The position numbers and the translations under genes were made by a program. Under the pieces are notes generated by a model. The model saw nothing but the letters and a program-made list of their open reading frames with translations, did no database searches and was not told the DNA's origin. 64,000 nt of DNA, from assembly GCF_900101525.1 (NCBI RefSeq), contig NZ_FMZD01000006.1, positions 62,001 through 126,000 of the forward strand, given 5' to 3'. Of this stretch, positions 24,358-32,909 are shown one piece after another. The DNA comes from Marinilactibacillus psychrotolerans (GTDB lineage: Bacteria > Bacillota > Bacilli > Lactobacillales > Carnobacteriaceae_A). The stretch's first letter is position 1; every line of letters begins with the position of its first letter.

Positions 24358-26736
24358 TTAACTGAATAGATTCAAAAGTTTTTGCCATAAGCTTACATGT
24401 TCTTCTGAATGATTGTCTATAGTTTTGTCTTCTGTATCTTCTTCTTGAGCACGATATTGAATAACAAATTGAACATTATCAACTTGATCATTTCGATCAT
24501 CCATATAAGAATGAACTTCGTAGTCTGAATTAGAAAATTCATCAATGGCATCATCTATCTTATCTTTAGTTTTATCAGGTAAGTTTGCTGTTTCACTGTG
24601 AAGTTCTGAAGTTCCGTTAGCTAATTCTTGTGTCCCATTAGAAAGATCTGTTGAACCAGTCTCTGCTTTACTGATACCATCAGATAGTTTATCAGCTCCA
24701 ACAAATAAATCCTGAGCCCCAGATTGTAAAGCCACAGTACCAGTATGAAGCTGGCTAATTCCGTTTATAAACGCAAGAGAACCAGTATGAGCAGAACCAA
24801 TTCCTTGTGATAAACTGTCTGCTCCTTGATCTAGTTTTGCAGCACCGTCAGATAACTGATTAATGCCATTTCCAAGAGCTTCACCACCATTTATAAGACT
24901 AGTAGAACCCGTGTTTAATTGTTTACTTGCAGCAGTTACTTTATTTATACCTTCAGAAAGTTGATGAACCCCAGACGTATAGTCTTGTACACCTTGATCA
25001 AGAGCTCCATAGTTTTCAGTCAGCTGATCGACTCCTTCTTGAAGAGGAACAAGTTCGTTTGATAAGTTAGAAATTCCAGTTACAACCTCATTGATAGCAG
25101 ATTGAAAGTCTTGGTAATTCTTAACTAATTGGCTGCTTCCACTTTTTAGAGCGCCATCTTCTTTCACTTGATTATGAACGCCATTTATAAGTGTATTGCT
25201 GCCGGATATATATTGTTCGTTAACAGCTAAAAGTTGTTTGGTCTGATTAAGTGCGCTTGTTAAGTTATCCACTAATGCTTGTTCAATTAATCCTTCTTCA
25301 ACTAAAGGTTGAAGTGTTTCAATTTGTTTTTCTAGAGTTTGAATTTTTTCTTGAGTATTTTTATTCTGTTCGGCTAACTCTGAAGGCGTTAACCCTGCTT
25401 CATTTAGTTTTGAATCATATTGATTAAGAGTCTGGTTGATTCCAGTTATGCCTTTATCAAGAGATGATAGACCAGAACCAATTCCTTCCGCAGCTTTACT
25501 GAGCTCTGATACATCATTGAACGCTACTTTAATATCGTCTACTTTAGCTTGCATTTTTTGTAGAGATGTTAATATTAAAGCAGAATTTTTTGTCAATGAT
25601 GGAGATTTATCGTCTAGTGTAGCTAAACCTTGCTGTATTTCTCCAAGGCCACCTGATAGATCTGAGATTCCATTATCCAATTTATCAAGACCGTTGAATA
25701 ATTGAGTAGATTTTTCATTTAATTCCTGACTACCTGTTTTGAGTTGATTGGTAGATTGAGCGAGTTGATTGCTGCCTTTATTTAAAGTGTTTAGACCAGA
25801 TGCTAGGTTTTCTGATTGTTTATAGGCTTTACTTGTACCTTCTACAAGCAGTTGACTTTTACTTGATAATTGATTAGTCCCAGATGTTAAACGATTACTT
25901 CCGCCTAGGAGCTGTTGGATCCCATTCGTTAAGTCTGTACTGCCGTTATTTAAGGAATTTGCACCATCATTAATTGTTGTAATGCCATCTTCAAGCTCTT
26001 TCAAAGGATCCGTGAATGAAGAAATATCAAATAGATCATCCCCTATAGCCAAGCTAAGTGGCGCTCCGTTGATTGACCAATCTAGTTCTTCTAATTGAGT
26101 TGTATTCACTGTGAAAGAAAGGGGATCATCTTGCCCAGGCAGTACCGTCCATTGAACCTGCTGTTTATTTCCGGCAGTACTGATGATCCCATTCTCACTT
26201 TTCAGGTTATAGTGAGTATCAAGATCCAGCGAAGTACTGATTTGCAAAGCATAATGATCATAAAAATCCATTAGTTTTTCATTGGACTCATCAGTAGGCG
26301 AAATGGATACTTGAACAGTAACTTGGCCGCTCTTACCAGCGGCTTGATGAGGATCAACTGTTTTTCCATCTAAAGTATAAGAGAAATCAAATGTCCATGG
26401 TAATTGTTTATCTGCTACTTCACCTTGAGTGAATACTCGGTTTTCGTTGGTAAGAATATGGGCTTCTTTATTAGCGTAATTTAAATCAGAATCTTTAGTA
26501 TTGAGTAGTCGCAGTTCATTATAGTTCCCAAAGTCTTCAATTTCATTTGCATCATCCATCTCGAAAAGATTTGTTACATACATTTCTTTTAAGTCTCCAG
26601 AAAGATCAATCGTAGAGTAGACTAATTCTTCTTTTGAATAATTGGACTCATCGCTATTTTCCTCAGCCATTACAGGAAAAGTAATAGAGCTAGCAGCGAT
26701 ATAAAGTGAGCTTAAACCAATAATTGTTTTTTTCAT
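24358..26736 (-). CDS. Secreted X-X-G repeat protein partnered with MMPL transporter
   Basis: A 792-aa exported protein. The signal peptide MKKTIIGLSSLYIAASSITF ends near VMA-EE. After an N-terminal domain of about 220 residues come long arrays of heptad-like X-X-G repeats (DGANSLNNGSTDLTNGIQQL style), interrupted by a coiled-coil segment (LEKQIETLQPLVEEGLIEQA). The same repeats occur in the outer parts of YhgE/Pip- and EsaA-like proteins. There is no C-terminal membrane segment or sorting signal. The start ATG lies after AGAAGGAG, which is inside a longer spurious frame. It begins 16 bp after the MMPL gene, so the two form an operon. Confidence 0.85.
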   Translation of the reverse strand: MKKTIIGLSSLYIAASSITFPVMAEENSDESNYSKEELVYSTIDLSGDLKEMYVTNLFEMDDANEIEDFGNYNELRLLNTKDSDLNYANKEAHILTNENRVFTQGEVADKQLPWTFDFSYTLDGKTVDPHQAAGKSGQVTVQVSISPTDESNEKLMDFYDHYALQISTSLDLDTHYNLKSENGIISTAGNKQQVQWTVLPGQDDPLSFTVNTTQLEELDWSINGAPLSLAIGDDLFDISSFTDPLKELEDGITTINDGANSLNNGSTDLTNGIQQLLGGSNRLTSGTNQLSSKSQLLVEGTSKAYKQSENLASGLNTLNKGSNQLAQSTNQLKTGSQELNEKSTQLFNGLDKLDNGISDLSGGLGEIQQGLATLDDKSPSLTKNSALILTSLQKMQAKVDDIKVAFNDVSELSKAAEGIGSGLSSLDKGITGINQTLNQYDSKLNEAGLTPSELAEQNKNTQEKIQTLEKQIETLQPLVEEGLIEQALVDNLTSALNQTKQLLAVNEQYISGSNTLINGVHNQVKEDGALKSGSSQLVKNYQDFQSAINEVVTGISNLSNELVPLQEGVDQLTENYGALDQGVQDYTSGVHQLSEGINKVTAASKQLNTGSTSLINGGEALGNGINQLSDGAAKLDQGADSLSQGIGSAHTGSLAFINGISQLHTGTVALQSGAQDLFVGADKLSDGISKAETGSTDLSNGTQELANGTSELHSETANLPDKTKDKIDDAIDEFSNSDYEVHSYMDDRNDQVDNVQFVIQYRAQEEDTEDKTIDNHSEEHVSLWQKLLNLFS

Positions 26737-26752
26737 TTTTAATTTTCTCCTT

Positions 26753-28819
26753 CTATTTTTCAAAATTTGTATTTAAGGTTGTTTTTTCGATCCACTTATC
26801 TGATATATATAGTAGGATCGGCAAACCAAAAAATACAACTAGCATAGATAGTAACGTTCCTTGAGCTAATAAATAGCCTATTTGAGCGGGCACTTGATTA
26901 GTGGAGAATATTCCAAAAAGCAGTCCTGCAAAAGTCATAATAACTCCAGAGACTAGGATGCTTTCTCCAGATTTTTCTATTGAAGCTAGAAGTGCTTCTT
27001 TTTTCGAGTGTAAATGCCGTTCTTCTATATAACGATCTGTCAATAAAACGGCGTAATCTACGGTAGCACCTAATTGCACAGAACTTAAGATTAAAAAGGC
27101 AATGTAAAATAATGCACTTCCTCTAAAATAAGGGAGACCTAAGTTGATCCAGATAGCAGCTTGAATGCTCATAACGAGAATAGCTGGTAGAATCAGTGAT
27201 TTAAAGGCAAACATAATAACGAGTAATATGCCTATAATAGAAGTGATATTTACAATCCGCTGATCAGAACTGATAACATCTTTCAAATCATAAGTCGAAA
27301 CACTATCTCCTGCTAGAAGATAATCTTCACCGAATAGGTTCTCAGCTTTTGCTCTGATGGTATCAATCATCTCAAAGGTCTCAGGGCTTTCTGCTGGTAA
27401 GGAGGTTTCTATCGCCATTCTTGTGTAATCTTGTGAATGCAACATCTCTCTAGTGTCTTCAGGAACATATTGGATAGGGATAGCCCAGCCAACTTCATTT
27501 GAATAAGCTTCTACCGCTGTAATATCTGAAAATTCATCCAAGGCTTCAATCATTTCTTTTTCACTTTCTTCATTACCGTTAGGAATCATTAAAGCCATCA
27601 GATTTTCATGTCCAAAGTCTTTTTCAATAGCATTCTGTTCTTGCATGACTTTATTGTCTGATGGAAGCCACCTAGAGTTTCCGTAATAGAAGTCATTTTG
27701 ATGTTGAGCGAAAAAAAAGACACCTGCAAATAAAATTATTAATGGGACAGCTACAAAACGAACCTTATATACAAGGTTAGCTAAGGGCTTCAAAGACGGA
27801 ATAAAAGAACGATGCATAGTTTTTTCTAGTAAATTTGCACAGACTAAAGTCATCGCAGGTAGGAAAATAAACACGGAAAGAAGGCTAAAGATTACCCCTT
27901 TTGCTAATACAATTCCCATGTCTGCTCCTATTCCAAATTTCATTAATATTAAAGCAGCAAAGCCGATAACGGTCGTTAATCCACTAGATAAAACAGAGCC
28001 TAAAGAATTTTTTAAAGCTTTGACCATAGCTTCTTCTTGAATGAGACCCTCTCGACGATACTCCTCATAGCGATGTAGTAAGAAGATAGAGTAATCAATC
28101 GAAACACCTAATTGTAGGATAGGGAAAGCATTCTTAGTAACAAAAGAAATTTCACCTAAAAAGATATTGGTCCCACTATTAATTAAAATGGCTAATCCAA
28201 TCGTACCTAAAATTAAAATGGGTTCTATCCAAGAGGATGTAGAAAAAATTAATACAATAAAAGCAATAATAACAGCAAAACTGATCGTAGAGTATAAGTC
28301 GACACTAGTATGCTGATCCAGTTCGTAATCTTGTACGAGCTGCCCATCCATTTTTCCTTCTTTACCGATCACATTTCTAATTTTTTCAATCAGTTCATCT
28401 CGTTGTTCGTTACCATCAACTTCAGCGGAAATCGCCATTAAGGCTTTGCCATCTTGATAGTAGTCTTTTACAGTCTCTTGATCCATTAATTCAATCGGTT
28501 TCTCGAGATCTTCATGATCATCTAGCCAATCAACAGAATCAATATGGTTGATCTCTAAGAGCGCTTCTTTCACTTTGATAGCTTCTGTTATATCCGCTTC
28601 CTCAATCATTACACGAATACTGGATGGTTGGGGTGGGAATTCTTCTTTCATCACATCTATAGCTTGGGTGGACGGAGAAGAATTGGGTAAATAATCTGTC
28701 ATATCATTATTAATGCCTACAAATCTTGCTAAGAATATGGATATAATTCCTAATAAAGCGAAGGTATAAATAATTGTCTTTCTATAATGCACAATCGCTC
28801 TAAATAATCTTTCCTTCAT
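26753..28819 (-). CDS. MMPL/RND family transporter
   Basis: A 688-aa membrane transporter with the RND/MMPL plan: TM1, an external domain (about 35-170), a block of five helices, an inner loop, TM7, a second external domain (about 370-510), and five more helices. GVSIDYSIFLLHRYEEYRREG and the equivalent GATVDYAVLLTDRYIEER carry the Asp-Tyr motif of the proton relay. It probably exports lipids or surface molecules. It is first in a two-gene operon with the X-X-G protein and is divergent from a TetR gene. Confidence 0.92.
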   Translation of the reverse strand: MKERLFRAIVHYRKTIIYTFALLGIISIFLARFVGINNDMTDYLPNSSPSTQAIDVMKEEFPPQPSSIRVMIEEADITEAIKVKEALLEINHIDSVDWLDDHEDLEKPIELMDQETVKDYYQDGKALMAISAEVDGNEQRDELIEKIRNVIGKEGKMDGQLVQDYELDQHTSVDLYSTISFAVIIAFIVLIFSTSSWIEPILILGTIGLAILINSGTNIFLGEISFVTKNAFPILQLGVSIDYSIFLLHRYEEYRREGLIQEEAMVKALKNSLGSVLSSGLTTVIGFAALILMKFGIGADMGIVLAKGVIFSLLSVFIFLPAMTLVCANLLEKTMHRSFIPSLKPLANLVYKVRFVAVPLIILFAGVFFFAQHQNDFYYGNSRWLPSDNKVMQEQNAIEKDFGHENLMALMIPNGNEESEKEMIEALDEFSDITAVEAYSNEVGWAIPIQYVPEDTREMLHSQDYTRMAIETSLPAESPETFEMIDTIRAKAENLFGEDYLLAGDSVSTYDLKDVISSDQRIVNITSIIGILLVIMFAFKSLILPAILVMSIQAAIWINLGLPYFRGSALFYIAFLILSSVQLGATVDYAVLLTDRYIEERHLHSKKEALLASIEKSGESILVSGVIMTFAGLLFGIFSTNQVPAQIGYLLAQGTLLSMLVVFFGLPILLYISDKWIEKTTLNTNFEK

Positions 28820-28851
28820 ACAATCTACTTCTTCCTTGTTATTTTGACAAA

Positions 28852-28866
28852 TGTTGAAATTTGAAC
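28852..28866. promoter_or_regulatory. TetR operator-like site 1
   Basis: TGTTGAAATTTGAAC matches site 2 at 14 of 15 positions. It lies between the MMPL and TetR genes, near the MMPL start. Confidence 0.6.
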
Positions 28867-28921
28867 TAGTGTTAATTATAGTAGCTAATGATGAAAGTAC
28901 AACATACAGTCACTGTCCATT

Positions 28922-28936
28922 TGTTGAAATTTAAAC
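28922..28936. promoter_or_regulatory. TetR operator-like site 2
   Basis: TGTTGAAATTTAAAC is the core of a 20-bp near-palindrome TTTGTTGAAATTTAAACAAA (one symmetric pair mismatched). It is 70 bp from site 1, close to the TetR start. Confidence 0.65.
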
Positions 28937-28969
28937 AAATAAAGTGAAAGTGTTGAAAAGAGGAAAAAA

Positions 28970-29539
28970 ATGACTGAAAATCGAAGTGTACAAAAAACAA
29001 AAAGAAATTTGAAAGATGCATTGATTTATTTCTTGAAAGAGAAATCAATTCATCAAGTTAAAGTAAAAGAGTTAACAGAGAAAGCGGAAATTAATAGAGG
29101 AACTTTCTATTTTCATTATTCTGATATTTATGAACTATTGGATGAATTGGAAGATGATGTTTTTACAGAATTAGAAAAGATGTTTGACCAATATGATGAG
29201 AATCTCTCAAAAGAAATTAACCCTGCATCTTTGCTAGATGTCTTATTTTTTAGCTTGTCTGAAAAGAGAGATATTATCTATATTCTTTTAGGGCCAAACG
29301 GTAGTCGCTCTTTTTCTTCAAGAATAGATGGATGGGTAGACTATCATTCTCGTAATATTCTACAGAGCGCTTTTCCTGAAGTTGAACCAGAGTATCATCG
29401 ACTAGTTTCTGCTTTTCTAATTCGTGGAGTAATCGGAACTTTCAAAACATGGTATGAAACCGGACAAAATCAAACCCATCAAGAGCTTGCTGAAATCATC
29501 AAAAAAATTATAGGAAACACTGCGCATAAGGAAGGATAA
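28970..29539 (+). CDS. TetR family transcriptional regulator
   Basis: A 189-aa repressor. The N-terminal HTH reads VKVKELTEKAEINRGTFYFH followed by the typical YSDIYELLDELE. The C-terminal part (SEKRDIIYILLGPNGSRSF, then GVIGTFKTWYETG) resembles the TetR_C type found in many Firmicute regulators next to YhgE/MMPL genes. It is divergent from the MMPL operon, with two near-identical operator-like sites in between, so it probably represses that operon and itself. Confidence 0.92.
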   Translation: MTENRSVQKTKRNLKDALIYFLKEKSIHQVKVKELTEKAEINRGTFYFHYSDIYELLDELEDDVFTELEKMFDQYDENLSKEINPASLLDVLFFSLSEKRDIIYILLGPNGSRSFSSRIDGWVDYHSRNILQSAFPEVEPEYHRLVSAFLIRGVIGTFKTWYETGQNQTHQELAEIIKKIIGNTAHKEG

Positions 29540-29634
29540 AGTGTTATTGGATGGATTTTTTTCTCTTTTTATTATAATAATAGTATAGAAAAGTAATGAA
29601 CTTTAAGCATCCTGACTAAAAGCGAAAGGAAGCA

Positions 29635-30504
29635 GTGAATATGGAAAAGATAGAGCACGTATATGTTGAAACGAATGGTATTAAGCTGCATGTTGCTCAA
29701 AAAGGGCCAAAAGAGGGTGAAGTAGTCTTGTTACTTCATGGATTTCCAGAATTCTGGTATGGCTGGAAACATCAAATAGCAGCTTTGGCGGGAAATGGGT
29801 TTCGAGTATGGGCTCCTGATCAACGAGGTTATAATCTAAGTGATAAACCAAAGAAAGTTAGAGAATATCAGATGGACTATTTGGTTGAAGATATAGTTGG
29901 ATTAATCAAGCAAACAGGAAAGGAAAAAGTATTTCTTGTGGGTCATGACTGGGGTGGCCTTGTTGCCTGGAAAGTGGCGAAAGAATATCCAGAGCTGATT
30001 AACAAGCTGGTCATTTTAAATGCTCCGCATTTATCCGCAATGAGTAAACATGTTAGAAAGCATCCATCGCAACTTTTAAAAAGTTCTTACATTCTTTTCT
30101 TTCAGTTGCGAGGGATACCAGAAAAAATGGCTAGTCGATCAGATTGGCAGCTAGCAACAGAAGCAATACAGAATACAAGTAATGAAGGAACATTTAGCAA
30201 AAATGACTTAAAAGAATATCGACTGGCTTGGACTAAGCCAAACGCAATGCAGTCGATGATCAACTGGTATCGTGCCAATTTAAAATTTTTTGCCTCTGCT
30301 AAAGTAACAGACCAGATTACAGTACCGACTTACGTTATCTGGGGAATGAAAGATCAATTTTTAAGTTGGAAACTGGCTGAAAAAAGTCTAGAGTTCTGTG
30401 ATCAAGGCCAAGGAACCTTACTAGGAGAATCTACACATTGGTTACATCATGAAAAACCGGAACAGATTAGCCATTTAATTACTAATTTTATCAGTGCAAT
30501 ATAA
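29635..30504 (+). CDS. Alpha/beta hydrolase (epoxide hydrolase-like)
   Basis: A 289-aa hydrolase. The oxyanion region is LLHGFPEFWYGW, the nucleophile elbow is GHDWGG with Asp instead of Ser (as in epoxide hydrolases and haloalkane dehalogenases), then a cap domain, an acid region (WGMKDQFLSW) and the catalytic His in STHWLHHEKPE. It is therefore probably an epoxide hydrolase-type enzyme. GTG 29635 or ATG 29641 may start it; AAAGGA lies 4 or 10 nt before them. It is followed 34 bp later by a disrupted methyltransferase gene. Confidence 0.88.
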   Translation: MNMEKIEHVYVETNGIKLHVAQKGPKEGEVVLLLHGFPEFWYGWKHQIAALAGNGFRVWAPDQRGYNLSDKPKKVREYQMDYLVEDIVGLIKQTGKEKVFLVGHDWGGLVAWKVAKEYPELINKLVILNAPHLSAMSKHVRKHPSQLLKSSYILFFQLRGIPEKMASRSDWQLATEAIQNTSNEGTFSKNDLKEYRLAWTKPNAMQSMINWYRANLKFFASAKVTDQITVPTYVIWGMKDQFLSWKLAEKSLEFCDQGQGTLLGESTHWLHHEKPEQISHLITNFISAI

Positions 30505-30537
30505 AAAATAAAAGAACATAGAGAGGAATGATAAATA

Positions 30538-31137
30538 GTGAATGAGAACATATTTGAAGATATGGCAAAGAGATATGATACGCCGGAAAGAATTAAGTTG
30601 GCAAATATTATCAGTAAAGAAGTCAGTACACAATTAGCAGATAGCCAAGAAAAAACGATGATTGATTACGGAAGCGGAACGGGACTGATTAGTGTGCAGT
30701 TAGCACATGAAGTATCTGAACTGATCATGGTGGATTCCTCCAATGAAATGTTAAAAATCGTAGATGAAAAAATAAAACAAAGTAAATTAGAGAATACCCG
30801 AACCTTACTAGCTGATTTCATCCAGGAAGTACCAGAGATTAAAGCAGATATTGTTATGATGTAATTGGTATTACTGTATATTCCAAATACTAGAGCAATA
30901 TTGGAGAATGTCTATTCTGTTTTAAATAAAGGCGGCAAACTAATCATTGTTGATTTTGATTATAATGAAAAGGTTAAACACCCTAAAGTCCATAGTGGAT
31001 TCAAACAGGATGAATTGAAGAGACTTCTTTCTGAAATAGGATTTCAGTCTAGTGAAATTAGAAACTTTCATCATGCGAAAGACGTGTTCATGAATCAGGA
31101 TGCGGATGTGTTTATCGCGATTAGTCAGAAGAATTAA
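30538..31137 (+). pseudogene. Class I SAM-dependent methyltransferase, interrupted by an in-frame TAA
   Basis: The sequence reads as one 199-codon methyltransferase: motif I IDYGSGTGLISVQLA, motif II VDSS, then IKADIVMM, a TAA at 30862-30864, and continuing in the same frame LVLLYIPNTRAILENVYSVL and NKGGKLIIVDFDY. The stop stands where relatives have a hydrophobic residue, and a single base change from TTA would explain it. There is no frameshift. Both halves are otherwise well preserved, so the loss looks recent, or the stop is a sequencing error. The start is GTG behind AGAGAGG. Confidence 0.85.
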
Positions 31138-31165
31138 CAGAAAAATAGGCTGAAGAAGGAATATC

Positions 31166-31429
31166 ATGAAGGCATTTACTCAGGAAGTTATAGATCATTT
31201 ACAATATTATGTTTATGCACTGGTAAATCCAGACGATAAAACAATTTTTTATATTGGTAAAGGGAGAAGACAGATCCGATATAATTTTGCTGATTCAGGG
31301 ATCGCTATCAATGAAATAAATGGGATTGAACTATTTCCTAAGCACATAAAATTTACAGGATATCATTTCGTAGATGACTCAGGTAATCCTAAAAGAGTTC
31401 AATCACCGTTTACTTATATTGGCTTTTAA
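31166..31429 (+). pseudogene. GIY-YIG nuclease family protein, internally deleted remnant
   Basis: This is an 87-codon frame. The N-terminal part LQYYVYALVNPDDKTIFYIG is the start of a LEM3-type GIY-YIG domain (Tyr pair and GKG visible). Immediately after GKG it jumps to a segment like the far C-terminus of such proteins (RRQIRYNF) followed by INEINGIELFPKHIKFTGYH. The central part with the catalytic Arg and Glu is absent; intact relatives are about 250 aa. It is probably a deletion derivative without nuclease activity. Confidence 0.6.
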
Positions 31430-31452
31430 CAAGAAAATCAAGGAGTAATTAA

Positions 31453-32097
31453 ATGAGGAAATTTCTTTCAAAAAGAATTCTGAGAGGTGCGATATTATTT
31501 GTGATGGCTTCTACTGTTTATCTAATTACAGAAGCCATTTCTGCTCAAGCTTGGACAGATCCGGAATATAGCTACAGCTTTCATTATATTAGTGACTTAG
31601 GTGTATCTAAAAGACTCATGATTGATGGGCGAGAAGTGTATTCTCCTTTAGCAGGAGTTATGAATACAGGATTTATACTATACGGAATGCTCTCTGCTAG
31701 TAGTTATATGGCTGTCCTTCCTTTGATAAAAGATAAGGCAAAGTGGTCTGTATTAAGTTTCGCACTCATTCAAGGAGTCGGAAATGTTCTTGTGGGTCTT
31801 TTTCCGGGAGAGACTTACGACTATGCGAGTATGCATCTTATTGGAGCAGCAATGGCGATTATAGGAGGAAATTGTACTTTATTATTAATGGGCATATACC
31901 TTAAACTGGAAAAACAGGGGTATATAGTCAAAGCAACCGCATTACTGTTAGGCAATTTTGGTCTAATCATGTTCGTTACATTTTTATTAACTAATACCGA
32001 TCATTCTGCGGTGTTTGAACGGTTATCGGTTTATACGATGACAGCATGGAATCTGATATTTGGCTTTTGGCTGATTAAAGGATATAGAAATAAATAA
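31453..32097 (+). CDS. DUF998 family membrane protein
   Basis: A 214-aa membrane protein with about six helices. The family features are the N-terminal helix, the FHYISDLGV segment with external loop (about 40-55), and FPGETYDYASMHLIGA in the middle. AAGGAG precedes the ATG. The function of this family is not established. It is followed by a bidirectional terminator. Confidence 0.82.
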   Translation: MRKFLSKRILRGAILFVMASTVYLITEAISAQAWTDPEYSYSFHYISDLGVSKRLMIDGREVYSPLAGVMNTGFILYGMLSASSYMAVLPLIKDKAKWSVLSFALIQGVGNVLVGLFPGETYDYASMHLIGAAMAIIGGNCTLLLMGIYLKLEKQGYIVKATALLLGNFGLIMFVTFLLTNTDHSAVFERLSVYTMTAWNLIFGFWLIKGYRNK

Positions 32098-32124
32098 AAT
32101 ACTTTCAATAGATAATAGATCAGT

Positions 32125-32169
32125 AAAAGACACTTTTCACCAATTGAAATAGGGGAAAAGTGTCTTTTT
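32125..32169. terminator. Bidirectional terminator
   Basis: AAAAGACACTTTTC pairs with GAAAAGTGTCTTTT. It lies between the DUF998 gene and the convergent acetyltransferase gene. Confidence 0.9.
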
Positions 32170-32173
32170 ATAA

Positions 32174-32794
32174 TCAGATGAATTTTTCAATAAAGTCTTC
32201 AATAGGGAGTTTCAAGTCCTCATAACGCTCTTCAAGCTCCGCTCTAGACCAGTTCCACCATTTGATGTGAAGAAGTTTCTTTTGAATTTCTTTAGGGAAT
32301 CTTTCTTTTAATGGTTTAGCAGGTATTCCACCAACAATTGTGTAAGAAGGAATATCTTTAGTAACTACGGCACCTGCACCGATGACGGCTCCATCTCCCA
32401 CAGTAATGCCAGATTGGATTGTTACGCCATGACCGATCCACACATCATTGCCAATCGTGGTAACTTTCTGCCTTCTGCTTTCCAAAAATTGCGAATCTTT
32501 ATTTGGGAAACCATAACCTTCGCCGTTATAAGCAAATAAATGCTGAGAAGGGCGCTCGTAAGGATGATTGGTAGGTCCAATTCGAACCATATCAGAAATA
32601 CTGGCAAATCTTCCAATTACAGAATTTTGAATATAGCAGTAACTTCCTGTATAGCTATAACCGCCAATACTAGAATTGTCTACACTGTTAAATGTTCCTA
32701 GTTCCACATACTCTTCAAAAGTGGTATCTTTTACCTGACTATGAACTCCAATGACAGGACGATCAGGGTATAATTGTATCGTTTCAATATGCAT
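32174..32794 (-). CDS. Hexapeptide-repeat acetyltransferase (CatB/xenobiotic type)
   Basis: A 206-aa left-handed beta-helix acetyltransferase. The hexapeptide arrays are seen at SIGGYSYTGSYCYIQNSVIG and IGNDVWIGHGVTIQSGITVG followed by DGAVIGAGAVVTKDIPSYTI. The active His is in the RIGPTNHPYERPS loop, as in the CatB/Vat class. The C-terminus (KIQKKLLHIKWWNW-like) is typical. The start is ATG 32794, 9 nt from AGGAGG; the upstream GTG is too close. The acceptor is unknown; a drug, sugar or small thiol is possible. Confidence 0.88.
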   Translation of the reverse strand: MHIETIQLYPDRPVIGVHSQVKDTTFEEYVELGTFNSVDNSSIGGYSYTGSYCYIQNSVIGRFASISDMVRIGPTNHPYERPSQHLFAYNGEGYGFPNKDSQFLESRRQKVTTIGNDVWIGHGVTIQSGITVGDGAVIGAGAVVTKDIPSYTIVGGIPAKPLKERFPKEIQKKLLHIKWWNWSRAELEERYEDLKLPIEDFIEKFI

Positions 32795-32909
32795 GCCAAA
32801 CACCCTCCTAAAACTTTTATTTTAGTGTAACCAATGATAGAATAAAAAGCAAAGTGGAATAGAGGAAATAAAGTTTTTGTTGAAAACACTCTACATAGGA
32901 GGCGATAAA

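Noticed and set aside
24600-25950. Repetitive DNA in the X-X-G gene considered as a mobile repeat or CRISPR-like array
   Set aside because: The repetition is at protein level (heptad-like X-X-G); spacing and DNA units are irregular and lie wholly inside one coding frame.
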